64,000 bases of DNA from Candidatus Rifleibacteriota bacterium. GTDB lineage: Bacteria; Muiribacteriota; Ozemobacteria; Ozemobacterales; Ozemobacteraceae. The translations under genes and the position numbers were made by a program. Below are positions 8,938 to 18,215 of this stretch, piece after piece (position 1 is the first letter of the stretch; each line of letters opens with the position of its first letter). Under the pieces are notes generated by a model. The model made no database searches, was not told where the DNA came from, and worked only from the letters and a program-made list of their open reading frames with translations. The stretch spans positions 62,001-126,000 of the forward strand of contig JADFYG010000001.1 of NCBI GenBank assembly GCA_015233155.1, given 5' to 3'.

Positions 8938-11900
8938 GATCAGCGCTTTCTTCACTTTTGTTGTTGATCTCATTTCTGATTCTCCCTTTGCTAATTGTTA
9001 ATTTCGAGCATGGAAGCACCGAATTTTCTCTCGAGGAAAGCCTGGCGGAACGCGGAATCTCCATACTTGCCGATATGCGGCGCTCAGGGACGTTCGAGAT
9101 GCAATTCAAGCGTCTGTTTAATCGATTCGCAAAGGGGCTGCCGGATACAGGCACCGATGACAGGCGAGTCGAAATCAGCGCGAAACGTGCCCATAAAACC
9201 ATGGAGCGACTGCTTCCGTCTCACGACATTTATTTCGTGCGCATCACCGGAAGCAGCACCATCCCGTTATTTGTAACCACCGGGGCCAACATCATTCCGG
9301 GAAGCGATGCGCTTGCATTCGCCACAAAACTTGCGCAATTAACGCTGCCTGGCAGTCATACTGCTGATGGTTTGCGGCCGATCCAGATTGATCACGAATC
9401 GCGCGATCTTGAAAAACGTCTCAGCGATGAACTAGGCTTCCCCATTTCACTTGATTATCAGAGCAGTGAAACTCAGGGGCGTGTGCAATTTTTTTCGACT
9501 CTGACGGGCCAGACCGCCCTTTTTTGGAAAAATATGGATTTTGTTCCCGGTTCGGGAAGCCGATTGCTGATGATAGTGCTGCGTCTGGAGCACATGATGG
9601 TCAGCGTACCTGAGCGCATAATGACAAAGTCATGGAATGACCGTAGGACAGGCATTGGCTTTATTCCATTGTCACGGGGTTATCACTGTTTTCTCTCTCC
9701 GTATTTTCGAAAACATCCGGATATTGAACGACGACTGATCGATATCGCGCGCAATCCGCATGAACTTCCTCCCGTTTTGGAATATCCCCGATTTCTGCTC
9801 ATGAGCGGCAGACCGTCATTCGGAAGCAACTTCCAGCCGATCGTCATTCTGCCTCGCCCAACGCACAAAATGCTCAAAACAAAAACGGCTGTAGCTGGTT
9901 TTGCTGCATCTCTCTGGCTATTTTCCGCCGCATTGTTTCTGCTTATCGAGAAAAGGGTATTCGGGCGCGGACCGCGTTTGCCGCTGGCTGCTTCGTTGAT
10001 ACTGATCCTGTTGTTGACTGCTCTTATGCCGATGACTGTTGCAAGAACGATTGTTCGGTCTGCCTCCGCGGAATCGAATCGACAGGTTTGCGAAGAGACG
10101 GCTCGTAAACTTCATGAGTCGCTGGCGCGCATCGACGATGCATCGCGTTTTCTCCACAGCCGCATTTTCTTCCAGACGATTCAAGTCACGAAGGAGCCAA
10201 ATGTCGTCAAAAGTCTGGAAGCGAAACTACAGGCATCACTGCATCCGGCAAGTTTTTCGGACAATGATATTCTCCGCGTTCTTGCCGACCGCGTTATTGA
10301 GGATCTTCGCCGGGGACTTCCGCGTAATTTAGCCCCAGGGATTGCCGACATGTCTGTAGTCGGCCCCAACGAGTTTAAGCGCTTTCTCCTGCGGGTAAGT
10401 CTGGATCCGAATACTCCGATGAAAGAAGCATCGGATACAGTATTTGACATGTTCTTTCGCCCTGTGCGTGCGCCGCTTATCGGCAGATATGACGACACAT
10501 CCAAATGGGAAGACACAAGCCTTGGAGCGGGAACCAAAGGGCTGGTGAGCGGAGCTAAGGAAAGCGCCTTTATAAGTATGCTGGTCATTCTGGCAGGTCC
10601 CGAAAGTCTTCTTGAATTGATGAGCTTTCCCGAGCGTCTCAATAGCTTTTTATTTCACTCCAACCGCCTCTTTTTTACGCAACGTTTCGTTTTTGTTGCC
10701 GGACGACCACGTTTTTTGTTTGGCTGGTTATGGGACGAGCTTAGCACCAGTCTTCCATATCTTATTCAGATAATGAAACCTGAACCGATAATAGATCCAG
10801 GAGGGGCTTCATTACACCTTTATGCGGTCATTCGTTCTCAATTAGGTGATGAGGAAAGCCTGCCGTCCGGGCTGGCGTTTCCTTCATCCGGGCGCAAACT
10901 CGCAACGGAGGTTCCAGGGTTGCTGGCCGAGATACTGGATAGCTCGTGTGATTCTGATGAGCCGATTCGATCGCGGGAATATGGTCAGAATGGCCGTCTT
11001 GTTGAGGCTTTTCCAGGACGATATCTGAGTCGGTATATGCTCGCTGGGACAGCGACGACCGACCATCTGTCCGAAGAAGCAAACCGTCGTGACAGACGTT
11101 TCACAGTCATCATGATTGGAACGCTTTTACTGGCGTGTCTGACGGTATATCTGCTCGTAAAATCTTTTCTCGCTCCGTTGCGACTGCTGCAGAAAGGCAT
11201 GACATATGTTCAGTCGGGGGAGTTCATGATGATTCCTCTTGACGAGTCGCATCGTGACGAATTTGGCACCCTGGCAAGGGCATTCAATCGCATGACACGC
11301 GGACTTGCCGATGGCCGGCTGCTCGGTCGTTACGTTTCGGGTGCGGTGCGACGTACCATTAGAGATGAACAATTCTCGGCAACAGCACGACAAGGCGAGT
11401 TCCGCGAGGTCACTGTGTTGTTTTCCAGCATATCGAATTTCGCGGAAATTCAGGAACGAAATGGGTCAATTGGCGCATTTCGCAGCATGGAAGCACATCT
11501 GGAAGCGTTCAATAATGCAATAGGGCAACACGATGTTGATATCGACAAGGTAATGGGCGAGAAAATTCTCATTACATTTGACCACGAGCGTTTAGGAGGG
11601 AAAGAAGCCGCTATCCGAACTGCACTGACCGTAATCAGTGACGTCCGAAAAGCTCTTGCTCAAGGCGCTGAACCGCTGTCAATCGCTATCGGATTGAATA
11701 CGGGAATGGTGATTGCGGGTCTTTTAGGAGCCCAAACCGTGCATATGGATTACACAGTTATCGGTGACCCGGTCAATCTGGCCGCGCGTCTGGCCGCGCT
11801 GGCCCTTAACACGGACGGAAGCCGCATCGTGGTTGCGGGCTCCGTGCTTGCGGCTTTTCACTCCGACACGCGCCCCCGTGCCATTCGTTTATCCGTGACC

Positions 11901-11957
11901 AGAGTCAAAGGCAAAACCCAGGAAGTTGAGGCTTTCCTGCTGCTCGACTATGTTTAG
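8934..11957 (+). CDS. Receptor-type class III nucleotide cyclase-like protein, subunit B (nucleotide/transition-state half), HAMP domain
   Basis: 1007 residues with the same four-segment membrane layout as its neighbour: an N-terminal helix (residues 4-22), a hairpin of two helices around 318-372, and a helix (FTVIMIGTLLLACLTVYLLV) just before a HAMP domain (PLRLLQKGMTYVQSGEFMM, then HRDEFGTLARAFNRM). In the cyclase domain the two metal positions are lost: S832 in LFSSISNF and E876 in VMGEKILITF. The other half of a class IIIb site is intact: K872, T941, N948 and R952 in the stretch DYTVIGDPVNLAARL. This is the mirror image of subunit A. Alone it should be dead; with A it should rebuild one complete site, as C1 and C2 do in mammalian membrane adenylyl cyclases. 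Starts inside the stop codon of A. Confidence 0.85.
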   Translation: MRSALSSLLLLISFLILPLLIVNFEHGSTEFSLEESLAERGISILADMRRSGTFEMQFKRLFNRFAKGLPDTGTDDRRVEISAKRAHKTMERLLPSHDIYFVRITGSSTIPLFVTTGANIIPGSDALAFATKLAQLTLPGSHTADGLRPIQIDHESRDLEKRLSDELGFPISLDYQSSETQGRVQFFSTLTGQTALFWKNMDFVPGSGSRLLMIVLRLEHMMVSVPERIMTKSWNDRRTGIGFIPLSRGYHCFLSPYFRKHPDIERRLIDIARNPHELPPVLEYPRFLLMSGRPSFGSNFQPIVILPRPTHKMLKTKTAVAGFAASLWLFSAALFLLIEKRVFGRGPRLPLAASLILILLLTALMPMTVARTIVRSASAESNRQVCEETARKLHESLARIDDASRFLHSRIFFQTIQVTKEPNVVKSLEAKLQASLHPASFSDNDILRVLADRVIEDLRRGLPRNLAPGIADMSVVGPNEFKRFLLRVSLDPNTPMKEASDTVFDMFFRPVRAPLIGRYDDTSKWEDTSLGAGTKGLVSGAKESAFISMLVILAGPESLLELMSFPERLNSFLFHSNRLFFTQRFVFVAGRPRFLFGWLWDELSTSLPYLIQIMKPEPIIDPGGASLHLYAVIRSQLGDEESLPSGLAFPSSGRKLATEVPGLLAEILDSSCDSDEPIRSREYGQNGRLVEAFPGRYLSRYMLAGTATTDHLSEEANRRDRRFTVIMIGTLLLACLTVYLLVKSFLAPLRLLQKGMTYVQSGEFMMIPLDESHRDEFGTLARAFNRMTRGLADGRLLGRYVSGAVRRTIRDEQFSATARQGEFREVTVLFSSISNFAEIQERNGSIGAFRSMEAHLEAFNNAIGQHDVDIDKVMGEKILITFDHERLGGKEAAIRTALTVISDVRKALAQGAEPLSIAIGLNTGMVIAGLLGAQTVHMDYTVIGDPVNLAARLAALALNTDGSRIVVAGSVLAAFHSDTRPRAIRLSVTRVKGKTQEVEAFLLLDYV

Positions 11958-11987
11958 TACGCAAAATATGAATAGTATAAATACACG

Positions 11988-14900
11988 ATGAATCGCAATC
12001 GAAAGGGAGTTTGGGAACTTGTAACTCCAATCATTCTGCCATTCATGTTATCGCTTTTTCCTTTCGCGATGCTGAATTTGGGTGAGAATACACGCGAGCG
12101 TCTTCGTCAGGAAGACCAGCGCAGTCGCTGGGAAGATGCCGCCATGCGCCGCGTCGAGACTTTTCGCTCGATGAGCAGCTTCGGGGCACAGATAGAAATG
12201 ATGGGGCGAGATCTTGGCAAGCTTCTGGAAAGACAGCTCAGGGAGCGTCCAAAATCCGGTGTTCACCTTGATGCCGCTTTATTGCGTAAATCGTTCGAAA
12301 CGAGCTTTCCCGCTTCACATCGGGCCCCGGGAACTCTTCTATATGGTTGTTCCATTGATCCGGACGGGAAAACCACAGCCCTTTGCGGAACGGGTTTTGC
12401 ATTAGAAAAAGTTAAAATCATTACCGATCTGTTGGGGGCATTTTTGTATCCAAATGTAAGTTCCGCAGACCGAAAAGCCTTGGATAGTCGTTGCGTCGGC
12501 CTCTTTGGAGGCCAATATGGCCCCCTATACCGGTTTGACATTCTTGCCGACACCTGTCGAAAGCGCCTGACCCCAATAACATATGGCGGGAAGCGCGCAT
12601 TCATGCTTTGGAGTCCGGTAACTTTTAACAACCGTATACTTGGAGCTTTTCTGATTATTTTTCCATGCGACGCTCCCGTTCGTGCGCGACCGTTAAACTT
12701 TGCCCTAAGACGCATTGCCGGAGATCGTCGATCGTCGATGACCCCTGTACTTATGCCTTTTTTTTGCACCAACGCGCCATTGCGGGCCGTTGTAGCACCA
12801 GGACATTCTCCTCCGCATGAAGCACGACCCTTTATATCGGCTTTTTTCCACAGTGGAGCAATGAATCCGGGTTTCAGCGAGGGACAGTTGTATGCGACAG
12901 ATCGTGTGTGGTTACTGCGAGATTTTATTTCACTCGACATACCATACGAACTCTGGATTAGTTCGAAACCTCATTTAGCGCATGATTCCGGGGACCCATT
13001 GCCATTTCTATGGGGCACTTCTCTTGCCGCCGTCTGGATTATGTTGTTCGCTCGCATACTGATATTTGGATCTCCGCTTTCCATATCTCTGCGTCTTTGG
13101 TTTGCCGGTTTTTTCCTGCTTGTCGGAGCCCTTCCGCTCTCGGTTTTTGTCGTCAACGGTTCGATACAGATTGAAACCTCTATAGCACGCGAACGTAACG
13201 AAATCGTTCATTCGGCCAGAGCGCAATTCGAACGTATAGATACTGAAAGCGCGGCATGTTTGCATAAATATACGGCTTTGTGCCGCTCTCTGATGGCAGA
13301 TAAAGCCTGGCGAAAGAATTTTATTGATACGCATGCGGATCGACGACATGCTGCGGAGGAGGCCATCGCCCGTTTTCGGTCTGCCGGTCTGGCACTCGAT
13401 GGCGTTATTGCCTTTATGCAATCAAGCGCTTCTTTTTTCTGGCCCAATGATCGCAGAGATGAAAATATGGGAACCATGCGCTTTTGGCAACCGATGATGG
13501 ATAGTCTCAACTTAATTTTTCAACCGGATTCATTTTCTCAAATAAATGAAGGGCCGATCTCTCGTGAAATATTCAATCTCTTTTTCGGAGCAGAAGCCGG
13601 CATTGCTCTTCTCCCGACGCGAGGACAAGGCGATCTGATACAGACGTCGAATTATACTCATTATATTTTTTATGATATTTTAGCCGAAAGAGGTTCCATT
13701 AAGACAAATATTTTGATGCGGGCCAACATTGATCCTGCCTTTCGGGCTTATCTTACGACCGCAATTCGACGGTTGAATTATGACAAGCGTTCAAACGCGC
13801 GATATGCCGTTGGACACAAGTTTCCCGGAGGCCAGGAACCGATTTATCCATTGAGTCCTGAAGGCAACTTATGGGAATCCATTCATGGTCGCTTTCTGCG
13901 CCGTGCAATGGATCTCACCGCCCGCACCAGTTCTTTTCAGTCGATTATACTGGAAGATTTTGCCATAATCGCATACCCGTGTCGAAAAACAGAAGGTTAC
14001 GTGCTCGGAGCAATTCTACCAATCCCGCCCCTCACAACAGCCAGACTCTCGCGTTATTTTGAACTGATATTATTCACGGGCGTCCTGGGGCTCCCAATTC
14101 TGCTGCTCGGAGCGGTTACTGTACACATGCTTCTTAATCCGCTGCGTCGTGTTGAGAAAGGGCTCATTATGGCCGCGCAGGGTGATCTTTCGGTGCGGCT
14201 TCATGTCGAGCGTGACGATGAGTTCGGCGACTTGACGAAGGCGTTCGATGGAATGATCGCAGGTCTTGGCGAGCGGCGCAAGCTGGGACGTTTCGTATCA
14301 GGAACCCTGGACGCAACGATTTCGACATCTCTGGTATCTGAAAATGCTCCTCCGCGTGAGGTCTACGGTGTAGTGCTTGTTTCCGATCTCCGCTCTTTTA
14401 CGACGATCAGTGAATCGCATTCTGTGCGCGAAGTGACCTCAATGCTTAATCGACATCTGGAAACCATGTCGTCCTGCATTCAGGAACACGATGGGCTCAT
14501 CGACAAATTCATCGGAGATGCCATCGTGGCAACTTTCATGGAAGATCCGGAAGTTGACGCCGAAAAAGCCGGTCAGATAACACCACCATTGCCTGACATT
14601 GAAAAAAAGCATGCTGACGCGCGCCCCGGCTGCATGGCCGTAGAAAAGGCGATGCGTGCTGCTATGGCCATGACCGGGGCATGGCGTCGTCTCAATGACG
14701 AGAGGCATGCTTCTGGCTTGTTTACTTATGAGATGGGCGTCGGAATAGATGATGGTCGCCTTATCATAGGAACTCTGACCTCGAGCGGTCGTCTGGAACA
14801 CACCATCCTTGGTGAACCGCGCACTAATGCCGAATATCTCGAATCATTATCCCGAAATGGACGCCACACACATATTGTCGTTTCTCCCGCAGTGGCGATT

Positions 14901-15023
14901 CGCTTTCCCACAGCGCAATTTTCATCTCTAAACGATGGAAGCGAAGCTCTTGAACTCATTTCTTTGCCCGAAATGGATGATGTCTCGACAGATCCGGTTG
15001 GCGGAAAGGGCGTGAAGCTCTAG
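11988..15023 (+). CDS. Receptor-type class III nucleotide cyclase, second subunit A (A')
   Basis: 1011 residues, a diverged paralogue of the A subunit at 5803: same N-terminal membrane helix and following charged stretch (both have a W-rich QSR/QQSAS region, then RVE and F residues), same membrane hairpin around residues 340-395, same pre-HAMP helix and a very similar HAMP-linker (DDEFGDLTKAFDGMI, GERRKLGRFVSG). The cyclase domain keeps D800 (VSDLRSFTT) and D844 (FIGDAIVATF) and, unlike A, also the lysine K840. The transition-state pair is gone: GEPRTNAEYLE puts T946 and Y950 where Asn and Arg should be. There are 30 bases between it and the B gene upstream, and its stop codon shares a base with the start of B'. 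It is expected to need B' (or B) for activity. Confidence 0.84.
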   Translation: MNRNRKGVWELVTPIILPFMLSLFPFAMLNLGENTRERLRQEDQRSRWEDAAMRRVETFRSMSSFGAQIEMMGRDLGKLLERQLRERPKSGVHLDAALLRKSFETSFPASHRAPGTLLYGCSIDPDGKTTALCGTGFALEKVKIITDLLGAFLYPNVSSADRKALDSRCVGLFGGQYGPLYRFDILADTCRKRLTPITYGGKRAFMLWSPVTFNNRILGAFLIIFPCDAPVRARPLNFALRRIAGDRRSSMTPVLMPFFCTNAPLRAVVAPGHSPPHEARPFISAFFHSGAMNPGFSEGQLYATDRVWLLRDFISLDIPYELWISSKPHLAHDSGDPLPFLWGTSLAAVWIMLFARILIFGSPLSISLRLWFAGFFLLVGALPLSVFVVNGSIQIETSIARERNEIVHSARAQFERIDTESAACLHKYTALCRSLMADKAWRKNFIDTHADRRHAAEEAIARFRSAGLALDGVIAFMQSSASFFWPNDRRDENMGTMRFWQPMMDSLNLIFQPDSFSQINEGPISREIFNLFFGAEAGIALLPTRGQGDLIQTSNYTHYIFYDILAERGSIKTNILMRANIDPAFRAYLTTAIRRLNYDKRSNARYAVGHKFPGGQEPIYPLSPEGNLWESIHGRFLRRAMDLTARTSSFQSIILEDFAIIAYPCRKTEGYVLGAILPIPPLTTARLSRYFELILFTGVLGLPILLLGAVTVHMLLNPLRRVEKGLIMAAQGDLSVRLHVERDDEFGDLTKAFDGMIAGLGERRKLGRFVSGTLDATISTSLVSENAPPREVYGVVLVSDLRSFTTISESHSVREVTSMLNRHLETMSSCIQEHDGLIDKFIGDAIVATFMEDPEVDAEKAGQITPPLPDIEKKHADARPGCMAVEKAMRAAMAMTGAWRRLNDERHASGLFTYEMGVGIDDGRLIIGTLTSSGRLEHTILGEPRTNAEYLESLSRNGRHTHIVVSPAVAIRFPTAQFSSLNDGSEALELISLPEMDDVSTDPVGGKGVKL

Positions 15024-18000
15024 TGAACAATCGTTTGATCACATTGATTCTTTATCTGGCGTTCATATGTCTTCCCATTTTCCTCCTTTCACGTGATCTT
15101 GACGAACAGATTGCGCTGAAGCGGAACGAAGTCGTCATGCAAATGCGCGAACGTGCCACAAGACGCCTAGAGGTTATCAGTCGCGGCAGTCGGGAAAACC
15201 AGATCGAAAACCTTTTTATGAGCTTTCGGGAAGCAATTCAGGGACAACAGGCTTCCAATGGAGATCTTCCAGAGCCTTTTGAACTTCGTAAACTACATGA
15301 ACGACTGATCAAACCGTATTTTCCGAAGCACGATCTTGCTATCGTTCATGTACAACCCACTGCGGACGGGCTTAAATCCGATCTGCGCTATGCTTGTTCC
15401 GCGGGACTGGGGTTTGTTTCATCCCAGGCCCCTCAGGATCTGGCATCCATCCTGGTTGCAACAGAACCTCTTTCGCCGGACCTGTTGACAAGGTTTCGAC
15501 ATCAGATGCGCGCAGCCACACACTTCCCTTTTCCCCTTGTCAATCAGTTAAATAATCGAGGCCGGTTGCAGGAATTCATGGGCGAGGAAGGCAATCGAGC
15601 CTTCTTCTGGGATATCATCAGCAGGCCGGACAGTCAGGAAATAAGCCTGGTAATGGCCATTATCGATATCGATGGGCTCGATGAATTGTACCCGTTTCGC
15701 GTAATGGTTTCGACCTGGAATGATCCCGAATGGGGCATCGGATTCCTGCCTTTGAAGCCCGGGAAACCACTGTTGTCGGCATTCTTCCGGAAGGAACCTC
15801 GTCTTGCAAAACGATTACGCGCAACGGCCTTACACCGAGTTCACATGGGGATCATCGAAATTCGACAACGGACACTTCTCATGATTGGGTCTCCGCTGAC
15901 GGATACACCATTTCGCCCCGTTATTGCATGCAGACTTCCGGAAATCACTCCGCCGACACCTGGTCGTGATGCTCTCTTATTTGCCACGGTATCGCTTTTT
16001 CTTGCTCTTTCACTTGTCATAACTGTTGAGCGCACATTATTGGACCGTGGAATGCGCGTTCCTATCGCCATCACTCTGCTGGCAACATTCAGTATGGTCG
16101 CTCTGTTGCCGATTACCGGGGCCAATTCAATCATCAGGCGAGCATCTGTCGAACAAATCCGCAAGGAACGGGATGACATAGCCGAACGATTGCACAATTA
16201 CCTGAACAAGATAGACAAGGGGGTTTGCCTGGACCAGGTCAGAATGATCTATCGAGTGCGCAAACTCACTGGAGATCCTGACGTTATCGCTGGTCTGGAA
16301 CGGGAACATCAGCTTGAGGCCGCCGGATTACAACCGCATTTTGCTGACAGCGCCACTCTTGCGTCGCTTGCAAGCCAGGTAACTAAATCGCTCTGCGAGG
16401 CTATCGACCCTGGCATTATTCGGCGTGATCGCATGAATATGAACATGATCGCGGCTTTCGGCCCCGAACATTCATTCACATCGTGGTTCGGCGTAGATGA
16501 AGGGGAAAACGCAACGAGGGCAATCTCGCATTTACAGGATAAGACAGCTCCCGGCAGCATGGACGCCACGGCAAAAGCCAATACCCGGCGTGATCTGGGG
16601 ATATTCCTCGGTTTTCTTTGCCGTCCATTGCTGGAACGCTTCACAGGAGTCGATTATTCTGACGCCAGTACTGAGAATCAATCAACGAAACGTAACGAGC
16701 TTATGTATGATGTCATGCTGGAAAATCTTCTCTCCATTCTCGGTCAGGAAACCATCGTTAATGTTCTTTATCAGCCAAATCGATTTCATGAATTCAAGAC
16801 AACCATTGAACGGATCATTTTCCTTGAGGTTCCAATGACAATTAGAGGTCGAGGAACCTATATAGCCGCGATGTTCTGGTCATTGATGATCGTTGATCGC
16901 GCGTATCTTTTCCGCCTGCTTGAACATCAGCGCATCGACAATTCTGCGGACGCGACCATCGATGAACGCATTTTCGCTTTCAACAATCAGTTACGAAACT
17001 TCGAGCACAGCATACCGCCAGGCCTGCAAAAAAATCTGCCTCTGATGGAACTGGTCACACGCGCGAATATCGCCGGCATTCCACTTCGGGGGCAAACCAC
17101 TTACGCTACCGATCCGACATCGATCGCCGGCATTCAGGAAGCTCTGCCATCCCGTTACCTCACTAATTTCGTATTGACCGGACAGCGATCGATGCAGGCG
17201 GTTTATCAGGAAGAGGAAAAACGCCGGAAATTCCTTGGCTGGCTCATTGCCATAGCATTTGTTCTTTCCGGATTGATTGCACTTGCAGGAGCTGGACACA
17301 TCCTGCGACCATTGCGAGCGATCCAGTTTGCCGTCGCCAAGATTGCCGCCAATCGTTTCGAAACCAGTCTCGATGCAAACCGCGAGGATGAATTCGGTTC
17401 TGTTGCACGTGCGTTTAATGTAATGGCACAAAGGCTCCAGGAAGGCCGCTATCTCGAAAGATATGTTTCTGCAACAGTTCGGCGCGCTGTCACTGACGAG
17501 GGTTTTTCCGCTGCGGCCACACATGGGGAAACCCGCTCCGTTACCATCCTTTTTTCTTCACTTTCGAAGTTTGCCGCATTCACAACCGGCAGGTCGCCAT
17601 CCGAAATTTTCGTCCCGCTGGAAACCCACATGAAAATTATGACCAAAGTTATCGAGCGGCATGGAGGCGAGATCGACAAGATCATGGGCGAGAAAATTCT
17701 CGTCGTTTTCGATCATGAATTGTTCGGAGGTGCCGAAAATGCAGTATCTGCGGCTATTGCTGTGATTGATGACGTTCGGTTGCAACTCCAGACCTTTCTC
17801 CCAGCCCATCTTAAATCGGCTATGGGATTGAATTCCGGAACAGTTATCGCCGGAATTATTGGTGCTCAGAACGTCCGTCTGGATTATACGGTAATCGGAG
17901 ACCCGGTCAACGTCGCTGCGCGTCTGGCCACGCTTGCAACCGATCTGAAAGATGGAGGTGCGCTACTGTCTGAAGAAACGGCGCGATGGGCGCGCGGACG

Positions 18001-18073
18001 CGTAAAACCTGTCGGCGCAAAGCGCGTAAAAGGAAAAACCCAAGAAATACAGGTGTTTCTCCTCAACGGGTAA
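15023..18073 (+). CDS. Receptor-type class III nucleotide cyclase-like protein, second subunit B (B')
   Basis: 1016 residues, paralogue of the B subunit at 8934. GTG start overlapping the TAG stop of A' by one base. Membrane helices at about residues 5-22, 318-340, 347-368 and 740-762; HAMP follows (PLRAIQFAVAKIAANRFE, then REDEFGSVARAFNVM). Cyclase domain: S846 (LFSSLSKF) and E890 (IMGEKILVVF) replace the metal aspartates, while T956, N963 and R967 in DYTVIGDPVNVAARL are intact, and a VKGKTQEIQVF tail ends the domain. As with B, it should be catalytically silent alone and complementary to A'. The extracytoplasmic regions differ clearly from those of B, so the two receptor pairs probably sense different signals. 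Confidence 0.84.
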   Translation: MNNRLITLILYLAFICLPIFLLSRDLDEQIALKRNEVVMQMRERATRRLEVISRGSRENQIENLFMSFREAIQGQQASNGDLPEPFELRKLHERLIKPYFPKHDLAIVHVQPTADGLKSDLRYACSAGLGFVSSQAPQDLASILVATEPLSPDLLTRFRHQMRAATHFPFPLVNQLNNRGRLQEFMGEEGNRAFFWDIISRPDSQEISLVMAIIDIDGLDELYPFRVMVSTWNDPEWGIGFLPLKPGKPLLSAFFRKEPRLAKRLRATALHRVHMGIIEIRQRTLLMIGSPLTDTPFRPVIACRLPEITPPTPGRDALLFATVSLFLALSLVITVERTLLDRGMRVPIAITLLATFSMVALLPITGANSIIRRASVEQIRKERDDIAERLHNYLNKIDKGVCLDQVRMIYRVRKLTGDPDVIAGLEREHQLEAAGLQPHFADSATLASLASQVTKSLCEAIDPGIIRRDRMNMNMIAAFGPEHSFTSWFGVDEGENATRAISHLQDKTAPGSMDATAKANTRRDLGIFLGFLCRPLLERFTGVDYSDASTENQSTKRNELMYDVMLENLLSILGQETIVNVLYQPNRFHEFKTTIERIIFLEVPMTIRGRGTYIAAMFWSLMIVDRAYLFRLLEHQRIDNSADATIDERIFAFNNQLRNFEHSIPPGLQKNLPLMELVTRANIAGIPLRGQTTYATDPTSIAGIQEALPSRYLTNFVLTGQRSMQAVYQEEEKRRKFLGWLIAIAFVLSGLIALAGAGHILRPLRAIQFAVAKIAANRFETSLDANREDEFGSVARAFNVMAQRLQEGRYLERYVSATVRRAVTDEGFSAAATHGETRSVTILFSSLSKFAAFTTGRSPSEIFVPLETHMKIMTKVIERHGGEIDKIMGEKILVVFDHELFGGAENAVSAAIAVIDDVRLQLQTFLPAHLKSAMGLNSGTVIAGIIGAQNVRLDYTVIGDPVNVAARLATLATDLKDGGALLSEETARWARGRVKPVGAKRVKGKTQEIQVFLLNG

Positions 18074-18215
18074 AAGCCGTTGCCTCACTATGAACTAATA
18101 CATAAATAACCCTGGTCTGCTTTGCGGTTATCTATACGGGAGATTTGTCTGATGATATACTTGCCTGTATTCAAAGAGTCGTTCCGGCAAGTTATTTTTT
18201 TCAAGGAGACATCGA

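Noticed and set aside
12263-12940. 225-codon open frame on the minus strand in the A' cyclase gene
   Set aside because: The plus frame is a membrane receptor with a clear paralogue; the opposite frame is a shadow with biased composition.
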